Below are positions 34,030 to 45,686 of a DNA stretch of 64,000 nucleotides, one piece after another; the stretch's first letter is position 1, and every line of letters starts with the position of its first letter. This DNA is from Culex pipiens pallens (taxonomy: Eukaryota; Arthropoda; Insecta; Diptera; Culicidae). A program made the translations under genes and the position numbers. Location of the stretch: contig NC_068937.1 of NCBI RefSeq assembly GCF_016801865.2, positions 118,331,225-118,395,224 of the forward strand, written 5' to 3'. The notes beneath the pieces were generated by a model that worked only from the letters and a program-made list of their open reading frames with translations, ran no database searches and had not been told where the DNA came from.

Positions 34030-36710
34030 ACTCGCGAGCACGATTTCGCACGGCGGTAGAGTTTTGGCGTTGTTGATTTTTTTTTTGAAATTTTGTTGCA
34101 AAGTTACAAAGTTATCGCAAGAATTGCAAATTGAAAGCAAACAACGGAAGTATCACAAAGAATTAAATGTTATTTAACTTCAAATAGCAGTCAAGTACTC
34201 TACACTTTTTTGATGAGCAAAAAACTCAAGCAGTTACTAACAGTCCGATGTGCCTGACTAATGTGAGAGCCGCCTGGCGGCACACGCGACGTTCCCGCTG
34301 CAATCGTTAATAAGGTTGACAGAAGGGTCAACTGTCATAAAATTAATTCCATTTCCTGACAAACCGAGGAACCCCCCTTTTATTGACTGCAAGGTACGCA
34401 AAGGCAATAAAATTGACAGCCGTTCTGATTGGTTAGGAGTAAATGTGAAAGTTCAAGTGTTTTTAATTGGCATCGTTATTGTTGATACGCCTTTTTGAAA
34501 TGTTATCTCCTGGTTAATTTGATGTAAGTTAATTTGATGTAGTTAAGTTTTTATTAGAAAAACTCGGTTTACTTTTTAAGATAATGATTAATAAATTAGG
34601 ATTTTTTCTCTCTCTTAATTCTGGCTTGGTAAGTGCTAATGGACCTAGTTCTTAGTTTGTGCAGTGCATGTTGACAAAAACCTTTTTCATACTCTGTCAA
34701 GTCATGCTGGCTTGCCGTAGTTTTATTACAGCTTCTTCTTTCATTATTCGTTGGCTAGGCTGTCCGAGTAAATGAGTAAATATTTCTCCATACGCCAAGG
34801 ATAGCGTTGAGCCAGACAGCTGATGACTTTTGTTGAAACATTGCTGGTGAATCTTTCATTAAAGAATGTGACCATACTGTCGTATGCTGTTTAATCAACT
34901 TATATCTCACAAGATGACTTAATTAAGTCTCGGAACTTAAGACTGTTTACAATGTGTATGATATGATAAGATCAAACTGCCTTAATGTTCTTCGATTTCT
35001 CAGAATCGCCAGATCATCGCGCGCTTTCTACCTTGAAGAGTGCACACAGCCAACAAGAAATGGAAAAAGCGCAATAAAAATGGAACTTAATCGCTTGTAC
35101 TAGTCTTGTGCTCTTGGCCACCTGGTAAGGTAGCCGCGGGGCAAGGTCAAAGATATCGTCACTCCGCGAACTGTCCGTTGACTCTTCTCAAGTCATACAT
35201 GTGGCAGCGCTCTCTCATGATCTCCGTGGGGACATTAAATATTTATGTGACCGCGGGTACGAGACACGGTTGTAGACACATTTGGAGTGCTCGGAATCTG
35301 GTTCCACATCGGAAGTGACTTGAGCGAAAACAAGTGACGAACCCCACTGCCTGATGGGAACCAGCCAGTGTAATAGTCGCGTTTCGTGACGGCAATTTCC
35401 CCGGAACATCATCAAGTCCGCGCCGGGGACATTCCTTCGCATTTGAACTCTGACTGATTGTGTCTGGTTGGTTTTTATTGCGCGAGGAATGATGGCCCTT
35501 GGCGTAGGGCAGGGCTCCAAGACCACGAAAGCACGCGCAACTCGCGTCGGAGTCTCAGACTAAATCGATTCTAATTATATGCTAATCGCGCGCGCCAACG
35601 GAGAGCTACCGCACTCACCAGATGCAGATTGTATCGTTGCATTATAGTACGGTAACATCATCATCATCAACATCGTCGGAATTGTCAGATAGAGTGGAGT
35701 CTAATTGGCAACGGTGCATCTATTTCCTAGTAGATCTTTTGTCAAGGGGGTGGTCGGTTCAAGATCTGCTGCTCTAAAGCAGGCTTAAGTACGCTTTTAT
35801 TATGCATTCCACGTAAATGCTCGCTAGTACGGTGAAAGTAAAAATCCCCGTAGTAGTCGACGGGAGACCAATATCCAAATGTGATTTCTGAGGAAGAATT
35901 ATTCTTTGATAGATCAACTCGTGAATCATCATATTCTTGCGATAAATAAAACCTTTTAAAATATCATTATTCCCTCTCTATAAATTAGTATCAAATGTGA
36001 TCGAAGTCTCAATCATCTCCCCTCTGTGCCGGCTGCACACCGCCATCAATCGGCAAACATTTCAATCGATTGTGCCAACAGATTAAGCAAAAATTCTGGG
36101 TTTTTTGTCGGCTCAAGAAAAAAGCAAACTCTCCGTTTCATTCTGTGTGCCGAGCGCCAACAAGTCTCAAGCACGGTGAGTCAATTGTTGGCAGTTGGCA
36201 AATAATCACGTCCGACTTTTTGCCAGAATTGAAGAATTTGTTCACACTCGAGAGAGGAAGAAAGCGCATGATCAAAAGGTAATTTTGCGAATATCTGTTG
36301 CCAACTGGAGCAATGATTTTGCTACTTGAATTTTTGAAACCGATCTTCAATTTCGTGCGTCAACCTGGTTGAAAGCGAGTTTGGATCATTTTGCCACAGT
36401 CATCGTTTGTTTGGTGACATTTCATAACTCAAAGTTATTTATTTGAGTCTAATTGGCGACGGAATGCTGGCAAATATTTGAGTGCGTCAATATTTTTCAC
36501 ATCCAGGTGTTTTTTCCATTACGATGACTGGAAATTATGCGTGGGGAATTTTTATTTAATGTGCAAATTGAATTTTTCGGGAACCACGGACGTTTACGCA
36601 AGTATTGGAAGTTTATATGTACGAAAGCATTTAACAGGTCGGGTTGGTGCTCGAAGCTGGAGTAACATCCGATAATGTTATGGCAAGAAAGTGTCATCAT
36701 TTCCATTTTT
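34030..36710. other. Unassigned, largely non-repetitive sequence
   Basis: About 2.7 kb without recognised transposon ends or domains. Donor-like words occur (for example AGCACG|GTGAGTCAATT at about 36177) but no matched acceptor and open frame. The 103-codon minus ORF at 35215-35526 has no recognisable domain. Likely intronic or intergenic host DNA. Confidence 0.4.
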
Positions 36711-37398
36711 GCCTTCCTCACCTCAATGAGGAAAGGCTATAAAATCACTCGAAAAATTAACTTCTTTATTCGACCTCGTAGACCCACCTTCACGTATACC
36801 TATCGACTCAGAATGAAATTCTGAACAAATGGCTGTGCGTGTGTATGTCTGTAAGACCGTGCACCGAAAAAAATGCACTCGATTATCTCCGGACTGGCTG
36901 AACCGATTTAGACCGTTTTGGTCTCATGCGATCCATCCCATAAGATAAAGTTTAGAAAAGTACTTCAAAAGATATGCTAAATAACGATTTCGAATAAAGT
37001 CCGGAAGATTGTAAAAAGGGTGGTTTTTGTAAGTCATGCTATACATTTTTAGAAAGGTATTTAAAAGACCTTTCCAACGAGCCCAAAACGTTGAAGATCT
37101 GACGACCCTATCAAAAGTTATAACCACTTAAGTGTTATTTATACACTTTTTAGAGGATCTCACATATTTTGATGAAAACATTGTTCGGTTCTACCATGCG
37201 ACCTATCGTTGGATGGGTAATCAAGAGATCTTTCCAAAGAGTCCAAAAGAATGAAAATCTGACAACCCTATCAAAAGTAATAAATACTTTACTGCCCTTG
37301 TTCGCATAATGTTTTTAATACACTAGTTTTTAGACCGTGTTATTTATACTCTTTTTTGAGGCTCTGTAGTGTATTCACTTTATGAATGTGAGGAAGGC
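36711..37398 (-). mobile_element. MITE family C, copy 3 (inverted orientation)
   Basis: Starts gccttcctcac, immediately followed by the inverted internal repeat tgaggaaaggc, and ends gtgaggaaggc. It carries the complements of the landmarks in copy 1: cctatcgactcagaat near the left, and aaaagttataaccacttaagtg and tcgttggatgggtaatc in tandem-unit positions. It is complete at both ends and non-coding. Confidence 0.65.
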
Positions 37399-38898
37399 AC
37401 CATCCACCTAAAGGTGGATTAAGCAACGTTTTAGAATTTTTTTTTTTTTTTACATTGGTAGAATAAACTAGTATTTTATTTAATGATGCCTGGAGTTTAT
37501 TTTATAAAGAACCAATAAACCACTTTTTCAATCTAATATTTGATGATTTGGAAAACTCCTTAAAAAGATTGAACCAAAAAACAGATTCTATTTTTTTTAA
37601 ATTGGTTTAATGATCATTTTTTTAACCTTCGATGACGAACAATATTTTTTTTAAAACTTAAGGCTTGTTTTCTCATCTTTCTCAGAATGCCTATGCAACG
37701 TTTATGCATAACTAAGCAGTGCAGGATGAAAAATATGACTAATTGACAATGAATTAAGAATTTTGTTGTATAGTTTTACCTAATCACTTGCTCAAACGTA
37801 ATTAAACATAGAAGAAATAACAAGTGGTCAACTGTTCAACTCACTTCTACCCTACCTCATAAATCATCTCAACCATAATAGTCGCTATAACTCGCAGTGA
37901 CAAATTCGTCCTCTCGATCGTGTTACGAAGATCGTTATGACTGAGCTTGAGGACATCGCCCCCGAGTTGAGTTGAGATGTGATGAAGCCTAATAACTCAT
38001 ACCCGGCGTTATGACTTAATGGCGGTTGCACCTCCAGAACTAATTTGCTGCGGCATTTCGCGACCGGAACTTCCTCCTTCCTGGGCACGTGCTCTGCTCC
38101 ATTCATCATATGACAGGGCAAACAAACATACATTATTTGTAAATTGATCCACCCCGGCCGTAGATGGCGGGGAAATACCGTTTTGCGTTGGCCTTTTTTT
38201 GCGGAACAAACACGTTTTTATGTACCGTAACCACAGAAATGCGCGCGTCCTAATCCGTTGAGGAAGTGCCAAAATGCCGTTTTTTCGCACACAAAACGCC
38301 ACGCGACATTGAACTTGTTGTTGTAGTTGATCTTTATCGCCAAAAATATAGATGGAGAGAAAACATCTGCGCGACACGTCCGAAGCGCGCCGAGATGAGC
38401 GACCGGTTGACAGCTTAAGTCGGGAGTGTGACGCGGCGTTGACATTTAACCGTTGCGTACGACGTGTTATGACTCAATAAATCGTGCTTTTGAAAGTGTT
38501 GGCTGAGGAAAAAGGCTCGTGGACATGATGAGTTAGTATAGTAAATTCTCTAAATTTATTTCATAATTTGATCAATACATATGATGATCAGTTCAACCCA
38601 AATGGTCCAAATTAGAGTCTAATTCTAGCTGGTTAGTTGGTTTGAGTTTTTGATTATGTATGATTTTTTTTCGTGTTTTCGATTTTAAGGCGTCCTTGGA
38701 GGTCGTGTAATCGGTGCAGAGCAATAAACAGGCTAACCTGCATTGATTTGGCTCAAATTTTTGCTCATAAAAATGATCACCACATGGTAAGATCGATCTG
38801 AGAAACTTTTAGCAAAACAGATCACGCTTATGAGTCAGTGATGGAAATTTAAATATTTTAAAGATAAACAAATTTAAATGGTGTTTATATTTGTGTAA
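37399..38898. other. Unassigned sequence
   Basis: Left part AT-rich, 37860-38460 more GC-rich. Minus ORFs of 122, 82 and 75 codons overlap in different frames at 37885-38445, none with a domain I recognise or good splice sites, so no gene is called. Confidence 0.4.
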
Positions 38899-38994
38899 GG
38901 CCGTTGTAAATATTTTTCAAAGCTTATGTAACCATGACTTTTATGGTTTCGCTTACCCCTCGGCAGAAAATTCAAAAAATACCTAACGACGGCC
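38899..38994. mobile_element. 96-bp family H (Harbinger-like) micro-MITE
   Basis: Ends ggccgttgtaaatatttttc and the complement of ggccgtcgttaggtatttttt, flanked by TAA on both sides (38896-38898 and 38995-38997). It shares its terminal sequence with the 463-bp element at 27965, so it is an internally deleted relative. Confidence 0.65.
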
Positions 38995-38999
38995 TAACG

Positions 39000-39752
39000 A
39001 ATAATTTGATATTTTTATTTTTACAGCAGTAATTAAACTGGGTTGACCAAATTGTGTGAATTTTCTTCTAATTCCAAAAAAAAAAAAAATTAAAAATTTT
39101 ATGATCAAGGATAAATTTTTAAAAGGGCTTAAACACTTACTTTTGACTAGATTTGAAATTCCCGAAAAAGTTTGTATTCAAAAGAGCAGATTGTTTAAAA
39201 AAAAAATGAATCCAATTTTTTTCCTACAACTCTGCCCAAAATACCAAATTGATCAAAAACATCCTTCAAAAGATGCAGATTAATATTTTTACCATACCAT
39301 TTTTGCATGGACAGTACGGGGACAACAATCGTTTAGAAAAATATGGGGTGACACCCTCTGACTCGATTTCTTAGGAAAAATTAAACTTCTGTGTCAATTT
39401 TGAGTCAAAAATGTATGAAGAAATGCAAAATTTAAAATTTGTCCCGAAAGTTGGGGTTAATTGGGTCGGAAATTAGTCATGTGTGAGATTCTAATGTGAA
39501 ATTTAACGCTCTTCAATTTTGTCGACTAGTGCAAATTGATCGGAGTTGAAACTGAACAGTTTTTAGCGATTTAAAGAAGTCGTTTTTTTTTAAAGATGAA
39601 TGTTTTTTCACCTATTTTAACGATCTACAGTCCAGCAATCCCTAAACCACAGACAAACAGATGTAAATCACCAACAAATTTTTCAAACATCCATGGATCA
39701 CAAAATTTATTAGTGACTAGCTCAATCTGGTGGCCAAAACAAAAATTAAATT
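39000..39752. repeat. Fragment of the GAGCAATTC foldback family and flanks
   Basis: 39220-39320 matches the arm landmarks of members 2 and 3 (ctacaact.tgccca..a.acca, then ccataccatttttg.atggacag). The rest is AT-rich and unassigned. Confidence 0.45.
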
Positions 39753-40774
39753 CATCGATGCAAGGGTTTTCAGCAAGGCCTCAGACTGGCAAATAATTAT
39801 TAATTATTTTGATTTTAAGCTTGTAATTCGGTAATTCAAAGATTATTTAGCAATCATTGGTAATTCGAGTAATAAAAAGTAATGAATGGGTAATCAAAGA
39901 AATTTAATATTATGAAAAATTTTACTTATTAAACGAATCTTTTTAATTTTGGTTAATAATCTGTTATTACATACTAGAATTTTATTTGAAAAGGTCCTAT
40001 ACACAGCAAATTCTGATGTTTGTTTTCAGTTAATATTTACTGAAAACTGTACTACTGAAATTTTCAGTTAGTTTTTCGCTGAACATAAGTTAAATTTTGT
40101 ATGGAGCTGTCAAAGTTTGCTGAAATTTCAGCAAGTTTTTATTTACTGAAAATTTCAGTAGTGCAGATTTCAGTAAATTTAACAGAATTCAGTAATGAGA
40201 AATTGGTGTGTAAGCTTTTGTGTTTCATATGTTTATAGGAATAATTTTGAAAATATTTTTTATCGTTTGTCTGCATTTCTAGTCGGAAACAATATTATGA
40301 ATTTTACTTTATTTTTGTATTTTTTTACTCGGATAAAATTTTGTTTCTTATTTAAGATACAGTGAAAAAATCCGAGATTTTATTGGTCTTTCCATCACTA
40401 AAAATTTAACTCCTAGATTTTCTTATAATATAATATAATCCATATTTGTAGAACATTAATAAATTATCACAATTGAAAACTTCGAGCAAAAATTGATACT
40501 TTGAGTTCTTCTCTTGATTTTTAGCGATTTTAAATTTATTGTTGAATTTGAGTAGAGCTATCGGATAAGCAGTTTTTAAATAATTTCATTTTAATATTAC
40601 GTTTAGAGTCTTTGAAAGAAATACCAAAATTTTATTTAGTATTGATCCGTTTTTGTTATTAAAGTGAAAAGTTATTAAGTAATTAAAGTAATTAATCATT
40701 TTGACCCAGTAATTTGAGTAATTAATTGGCAGACTGGCAAGTAATAAATGCTTCTGGAAACCCTTGCATCGATG
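39753..40774. mobile_element. 1.02 kb TIR element (catcgatgcaagggttt ends)
   Basis: catcgatgcaagggttt at 39753-39769 is mirrored exactly at 40758-40774, and just inside both ends the word agactggcaa occurs in mirrored order. The interior is AT-rich with repeated gtaattcgag and gtaat words and no open frame. It carries a nested palindromic insertion at about 40008-40214. Confidence 0.65.
40008..40214. repeat. Nested palindromic MITE with tttactgaaa/tttcagtaaa arms
   Basis: Built from many alternating copies of tttactgaaa and its complement (about 40048, 40142, 40168), with ends like tacacagcaaattctga and the complement of tacacaccaatttct. It lies inside the 1.02 kb element, so it is younger. 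Confidence 0.5.
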
Positions 40775-40834
40775 TATAAAAAGTTTCCAATGTGTGAGTC
40801 TTGTAAAAAGTTTCGAATGTCATTCTTGTAGTAC

Positions 40835-40972
40835 ACGGAGAAAAAAGAGTTCCCAAAATCGTGAACAAGCGTTCATGAAATTCGGAACCACGAACAAAGT
40901 GTTCAAATCCCATGGTACGATTTTAAGAAACTTCACGCTTGTTCACGATTTTGGGAACTCTTTTTTCTCCGT
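40835..40972. repeat. Near-perfect palindromic MITE ending at the assembly gap
   Basis: acggagaaaaaagagttccc plus the next about 18 bases are mirrored at about 40930-40972. The arms pair around a loop of about 60 nt. The right end coincides with the first N. Confidence 0.7.
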
Positions 40973-41072
40973 NNNNNNNNNNNNNNNNNNNNNNNNNNNN
41001 NNNNNNNNNNNNNNNNNNNNNNNNNNNNNNNNNNNNNNNNNNNNNNNNNNNNNNNNNNNNNNNNNNNNNNNN
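40973..41072. other. Assembly gap (100 N)
   Basis: Exactly 100 N at 40973-41072, the conventional placeholder for a gap of unknown length. An open frame reported across it is meaningless. Confidence 0.97.
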
Positions 41073-41194
41073 AGAGTTTTTTGACATTTGTCTGCTTTTA
41101 AACTAGGCTACAGCCCAGTTATCGAACACCCAGTTGAAAGCAGCCCAGATAAACAGAACCCAGTTACCGAACAAGTACTGTGAAACAACAGGCT

Positions 41195-41814
41195 TACTTT
41201 ACTTACTTTACTTTTACTGCTCGTACAACCTCCGGGTCATGAGCTGTCTCCAGATGCGCTGCCACTGGACTCGGTCCTGGGCTGCTACTCTCCAATTCCG
41301 CTGCGGAACTCCCACACTTTCCAGATCTTCCTCCACTTGGTTCAACCACCGTGCACGTTGCGCCCCCCTCCGCCGCGTTCCAGCCGGCTCCGAAATAAAC
41401 ACCAACTTCACCGGATTGATAGTCTGGTTCGGTTGGCGCGCATCCAGCGCGTCCGGCATTCTTGCGACGTGTCCGGCCCACCGGATTCGGCCAGCCTTGG
41501 CGACCTTCCGAATACTTGGCTTGCCGTAGAGTTGCGCCAGCTCGTGGTTCATCCTTCTCCTCCATACGGTGTTTTCACGCACGCCGCCAAAGATCGTCCT
41601 AAGCACTCGTCGCTCGAAAACTTCAAGCGCTTGCAGGTCCTCCTCGAGCATCGTCCACGTCTCGTGCCCGTAGAGGACGACGGGTCTTATCAGCGTTTCG
41701 TACATGGTACACTTTGTACGCCGGGAAAGGTGACCAGACCGTAAGGTCTTGTGGAGTCCGTAGTAGGCACGACTACCGGTGATGATGCGCCTCCGAATTT
41801 CTCCGAATTTCTCC
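41195..41814 (-). mobile_element. 5'-truncated non-LTR retrotransposon end with 13-bp TSD
   Basis: Direct repeats gaaacaacaggct at 41182-41194 and 41815-41827 bracket the fragment. On the minus strand it is open from about 41796 to 41214 and reads as the C-terminal part of a reverse transcriptase ORF: a segment with TMYETLIRPVVLYGHETW, then FERRVLRTIFGG, WRRRMNHELAQLY, and RWAGHVARM near the middle. This is the conserved tail after the RT core of many arthropod LINEs. It ends in a short 3' microsatellite of aagt/taaag words and not poly(A). The clade is not determinable from this part. No stop codon interrupts it, so it is fairly young. Confidence 0.8.
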
Positions 41815-41827
41815 GAAACAACAGGCT

Positions 41828-42823
41828 AAACAAATTAAAATACAAACTCTGCTATTACTCACAATTGGTTCCAATTTGTAACATTCAAATTATCACAATA
41901 ATAAAAAAAAGTAGATGAAATAAATACAAAAACGAACGTCACAAAATCCAGCTCCCTCAACGACGTAATTGGCCAAAAGTCGTGAAATTTACAACCAACA
42001 ATGCGAACAGCATTGCTTTCCCAATCATGGTCGATATTAATGGGAATTGCTAACAATGAATGTATTCGTTTGAATTCCTGTCGAGGAGTCACTATAAAGG
42101 AGATGAAATCATAAAATGTTTATCACTAGAATGAATATGATCTTGAACTTGATCATGAACTTGAACATGATCTCTAAGAACTTGGTCATTGAAAAAGTTC
42201 ATGATATTTTCCTTGTATGCTCCTTATCACCACGTTTTGACAGTTCTTCAGCATATCATTTTGACTCCAGATCCCTACTTCTGTTGCGTAGCGTGCCTAC
42301 CGTTACGTGCAATCAGTACGACGTTGACGCTTTTGTGTGCTTTTTTTGCTCCGCCCTGGAGGCTTATTTTTATTCAAATTTAATCTCAAATTGGCAGTCG
42401 CAACGGAAAAACAGAGCGTGGCGTGACAGTTTAATAGGCTTTTGCTCGGAGAGAGCAAAAAACAATAACATCACAATGGACGTAATGGAACGAAATTGTG
42501 CAACCTTCGAATCACAGACAATTAGACCTTAATGTGTTTTTTTTTCTTATTTCTAAAGTTGATTCGAAAGAAGATGATAACGATGATTTCGATTGTAAAA
42601 CATACCATAATAACTAGGGTGACCATTGTCCATTAGCAGGACTAGAACCAAAACGATAACAAAATGTAAACTGCTTTCATTTAAATTTGAAATGTCCCCA
42701 TCGTAGGTATCTCACTTAGAGACGGTCCTGAAAAGCATACGTTTCAAATGGTTGAGCACTCGGTAAAAGTTAATTACTGAAATTCACTTTTTTGCTCTTT
42801 TCAAGCGTAAATGATGACTTTCC
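41828..42823. other. Unassigned sequence between two LINE insertions
   Basis: No gene or terminal repeats recognised. At 42116-42180 there are repeated gatc.tgaac words. It supplies the target site (tgatgactttcc at 42812-42823) of the following LINE. Confidence 0.4.
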
Positions 42824-43054
42824 TTTTTTTTTTTTTTTTTTTAATTTATATTTATTCAGTTTTTCTTTTCCATGTACATTCATTCAGTTAAAATATTATT
42901 GAGTGTCCAATCACAATCGATGACTTTTCACCTCAATTTTAAATACTAGCAACTTTCATTTATTCATGAAATATTGTAGCTTTCGCTATTCAGTGATTTC
43001 AAATGTAGGAGGTCCTACATGTACAAAAGGGAAAAGGGATACCTTAAAACTAAC

Positions 43055-45686
43055 TTATAAACTATATAAAGAGCGGATCAATGCAGCTGAAGACTGCAAT
43101 GATTTTTGTCGAAATGCATCAATTATCTTATTGGACATAACATCCAAAGTGTCAACTTCGGCTAATTGATGAAGTTCACTGGTGCTGAACCAGGGAGGAA
43201 GTTTCAGAATCATTTTCAGAATTTTGTTCTGAATCCTCTGAAGTTTTTTCTTCCTGGTTAAGCAACAGCTTGTCCAGATCGGCACAGCATAAAGCATGGC
43301 AGGTCTGAAAATTTGTTTATAAATTAACAGTTTATTCTTGAGACAAAGTCTAGAATTCCTGTTTATAAGTGGATACAAACATTTAATATATTTGTTACAT
43401 TTAACCTGGATACTTTCAATGTGATCCTTGTAAGTAAGGTTTTTGTCAAAAGCAAGTCCAAGATATTTCACTTTATCCTCCCACTTTAAATTTACCTCAT
43501 TCATCTTTATAATGTGATGACTTTTTGGTTTAAGAAAATCAGCCCTTGGTTTGTGAGGGAAAATAATAAGTTGAGTTTTTGCAGCATTTGGAGTAATTTT
43601 CCATTCTTTCAAATAAGAATTGAAAATATCCAAGCTTTTTTGTAATCTTCTTGTGATGACACGAAGGCTTCTACCTTTGGCGGAGATGCTTGTATCATCA
43701 GCAAAAAGTGATTTCTGACATCCTGGGGGCAAATCAGGCAAGTCAGAAGTAAAAATATTGAGGGACGCCAGCACGTACAGGTAGTTGATCAGATTTGCTG
43801 TTCTGATAACATACCTGCAGAGTACGATCCGTCAAATAATTTTGGATAATTTTCACGATATAAATCGGAAAATTAAACCTTTTTAATTTCGCAATCAAAC
43901 CTTTATGCCAAACACTGTCAAATGCTTTTTCTATGTCTAGAAGAGCAGCGCCAGTAGAATAGCCCTCAGATTTGTTGCTTCGAATTAAATTTGAAACTCT
44001 CAACAACTGATGAGTAGTTGAATGCCCAAGGCGAAATCCAAACTGCTCATCAGCGAAAATTGAATTTTCATTAATGTGCGTCATCATTCTATTAAGAATT
44101 ATTCTTTCGAATAATTTACTAATAGATGAAAGCAAACTAATGGGCCGATAGCTTGAAGCGTCGGCAGGATTTTTGTCCGGTTTCAAAATCGGAACTACTT
44201 TGGCATTTTTCCAACTACTGGGAAAATATGCCAAATCAAAACATTTGTTGCAAATTTTGACCAAGCTACTTAAAGTTGCTTCAGGTAATTTTTTAATTAA
44301 AATTTAAAAAATGCCATCCTCACCAGGGGCCTTCATATTTTTAAATTTTTTGATAATAGATTTTATTTCATTCAGATCCGTATTAAAAACTTCATCTGAT
44401 GAAAATTCTTGTTCAACAATATTCTGAAATTCTATTGAAATTTGATCTTCAATAGGACTCAAAACATTTAAGTTGAAATTATGGGCACTCTCAAACTGCT
44501 GAGCAAGTTTTTGAGCTTTCTCCCCATTAGTTAATAGAATATTATCACCATCTTTTAAAGAAGGGATTGGTTTTTGAGGTTTCTTAAGAACCTTTGAAAG
44601 TTTCCAAAAAGGTTTGGAATAAGGTTTAATTTGTTCGACATCTCTTGCGAACTTTTCATTTCGCAGGAGAGTGAATCTGTGGTCAATAACCTTTTGCAAA
44701 TCTTTTTGAATTCGCTTCAGTGCAGGATCACGAGAACGTTGATACTGTCTTCGGCGAACATTTTTCAGACGAATCAGAAGCTGAAGATCGTCATCAATAA
44801 TGGGAGAATCAAATTTGACTTGGACTTTAGGAATAGCAATATTCCTAGCATCCAAAATTGCATTAGTTAAAGATTCCAAGGCTGAATCAATATCAGCTTT
44901 GGTTTCTAAAACAAAATCATGATTTAAATTATTCTCAATATGATGCTGATACCTGTCCCAATTAGCTTTGTGATAATTAAACACAGAACTATTGGGTCTG
45001 GTAACTGCTTCATGAGAAAGTGTAAAAGTTACTGGAAGATGATCAGAATCAAAATCAGCATGAGTCACTAAAGGACCACAATACTGACTTTGATTTGTCA
45101 AAACCAAATCAATTGTTGATGGATTTCTAACAGAAGAAAAGCAAGTTGGCCCATTCGGATATAAAACCGAATAAAGACCAGAAGTGCAATCTCTGAATAG
45201 AATTTTACCATTGGAATTTACTTTTGAATTATTCCAAGATTGGTGTTTGGCATGAAAATCACCGATGATCAAAAATCGAGATCTATGCCGAGTAAGTTTA
45301 TTCAAATCCCCTTTGAAATAATTTTTATTTTCCCCAGTGCATTGGAAAGGCAAATATGCAGCTGCAATCATAATTTTCCCAAAAGAAGTTTCAAGTTCAA
45401 TGCCCAAACTTTCAATAACTTTTAACTTAAAGTCACGTAACGTGCTATAAGTCATACTACGGTGGATAACTATTGCAACTCCACCGCCATTTCGATTCAT
45501 TCTGTTATTGGTTATAACTTTATAATCTGGATCACTTTTCAAATAAGTGCCAGTTTTTAAAAATGTTTCGGTTATAACAGCAACATGCACGTTATGAACT
45601 CGTAAAAAACTGAAAAATTCATTTTCTTTCGCTTTTAAAGAGCGAGCATTAAAATTCATAATATTGATGGAATTACTTAGATCCAT
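43055..45686 (-). pseudogene. LINE ORF2: endonuclease plus reverse transcriptase, broken by a stop and a deletion
   Basis: Starts MDLSNSINIMNFNARSLK. The APE-type endonuclease domain occupies about residues 1-225, with N12, E40 (TET), D143 (IIGDFHAKHQ), D193 (STIDLVLTN) and S-D-H at 214-216. The frame is stopped at 44306-44304 by TAA just after APGEDGIF and continues in the same frame, so this is one nonsense change. The RT core follows: SYRPISLLSS, motif A LDIEKAFDSVWH, and motif C FADDTS, all with their aspartates. Between GVPQ (about 43760) and NIFTSD a stretch of roughly 28 nt is missing compared with the family motif (GVPQGS type), which shifts the frame. The C-terminal part ends at 43055. 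Confidence 0.85.

Noticed and set aside
37885..38445. Three overlapping minus ORFs (122, 82, 75 codons)
   Set aside because: Different frames, no recognised motifs, no paired splice sites.
40764..41084. 106-codon ORF spanning the N gap
   Set aside because: It contains 34 undefined codons from a 100-N placeholder and starts within a palindromic MITE.
41203..41744. Plus-strand ORFs of 131 and 135 codons and a minus ORF of 120 codons
   Set aside because: They are shadows of the RT-like frame on the minus strand (41796-41214), which has clear family motifs.
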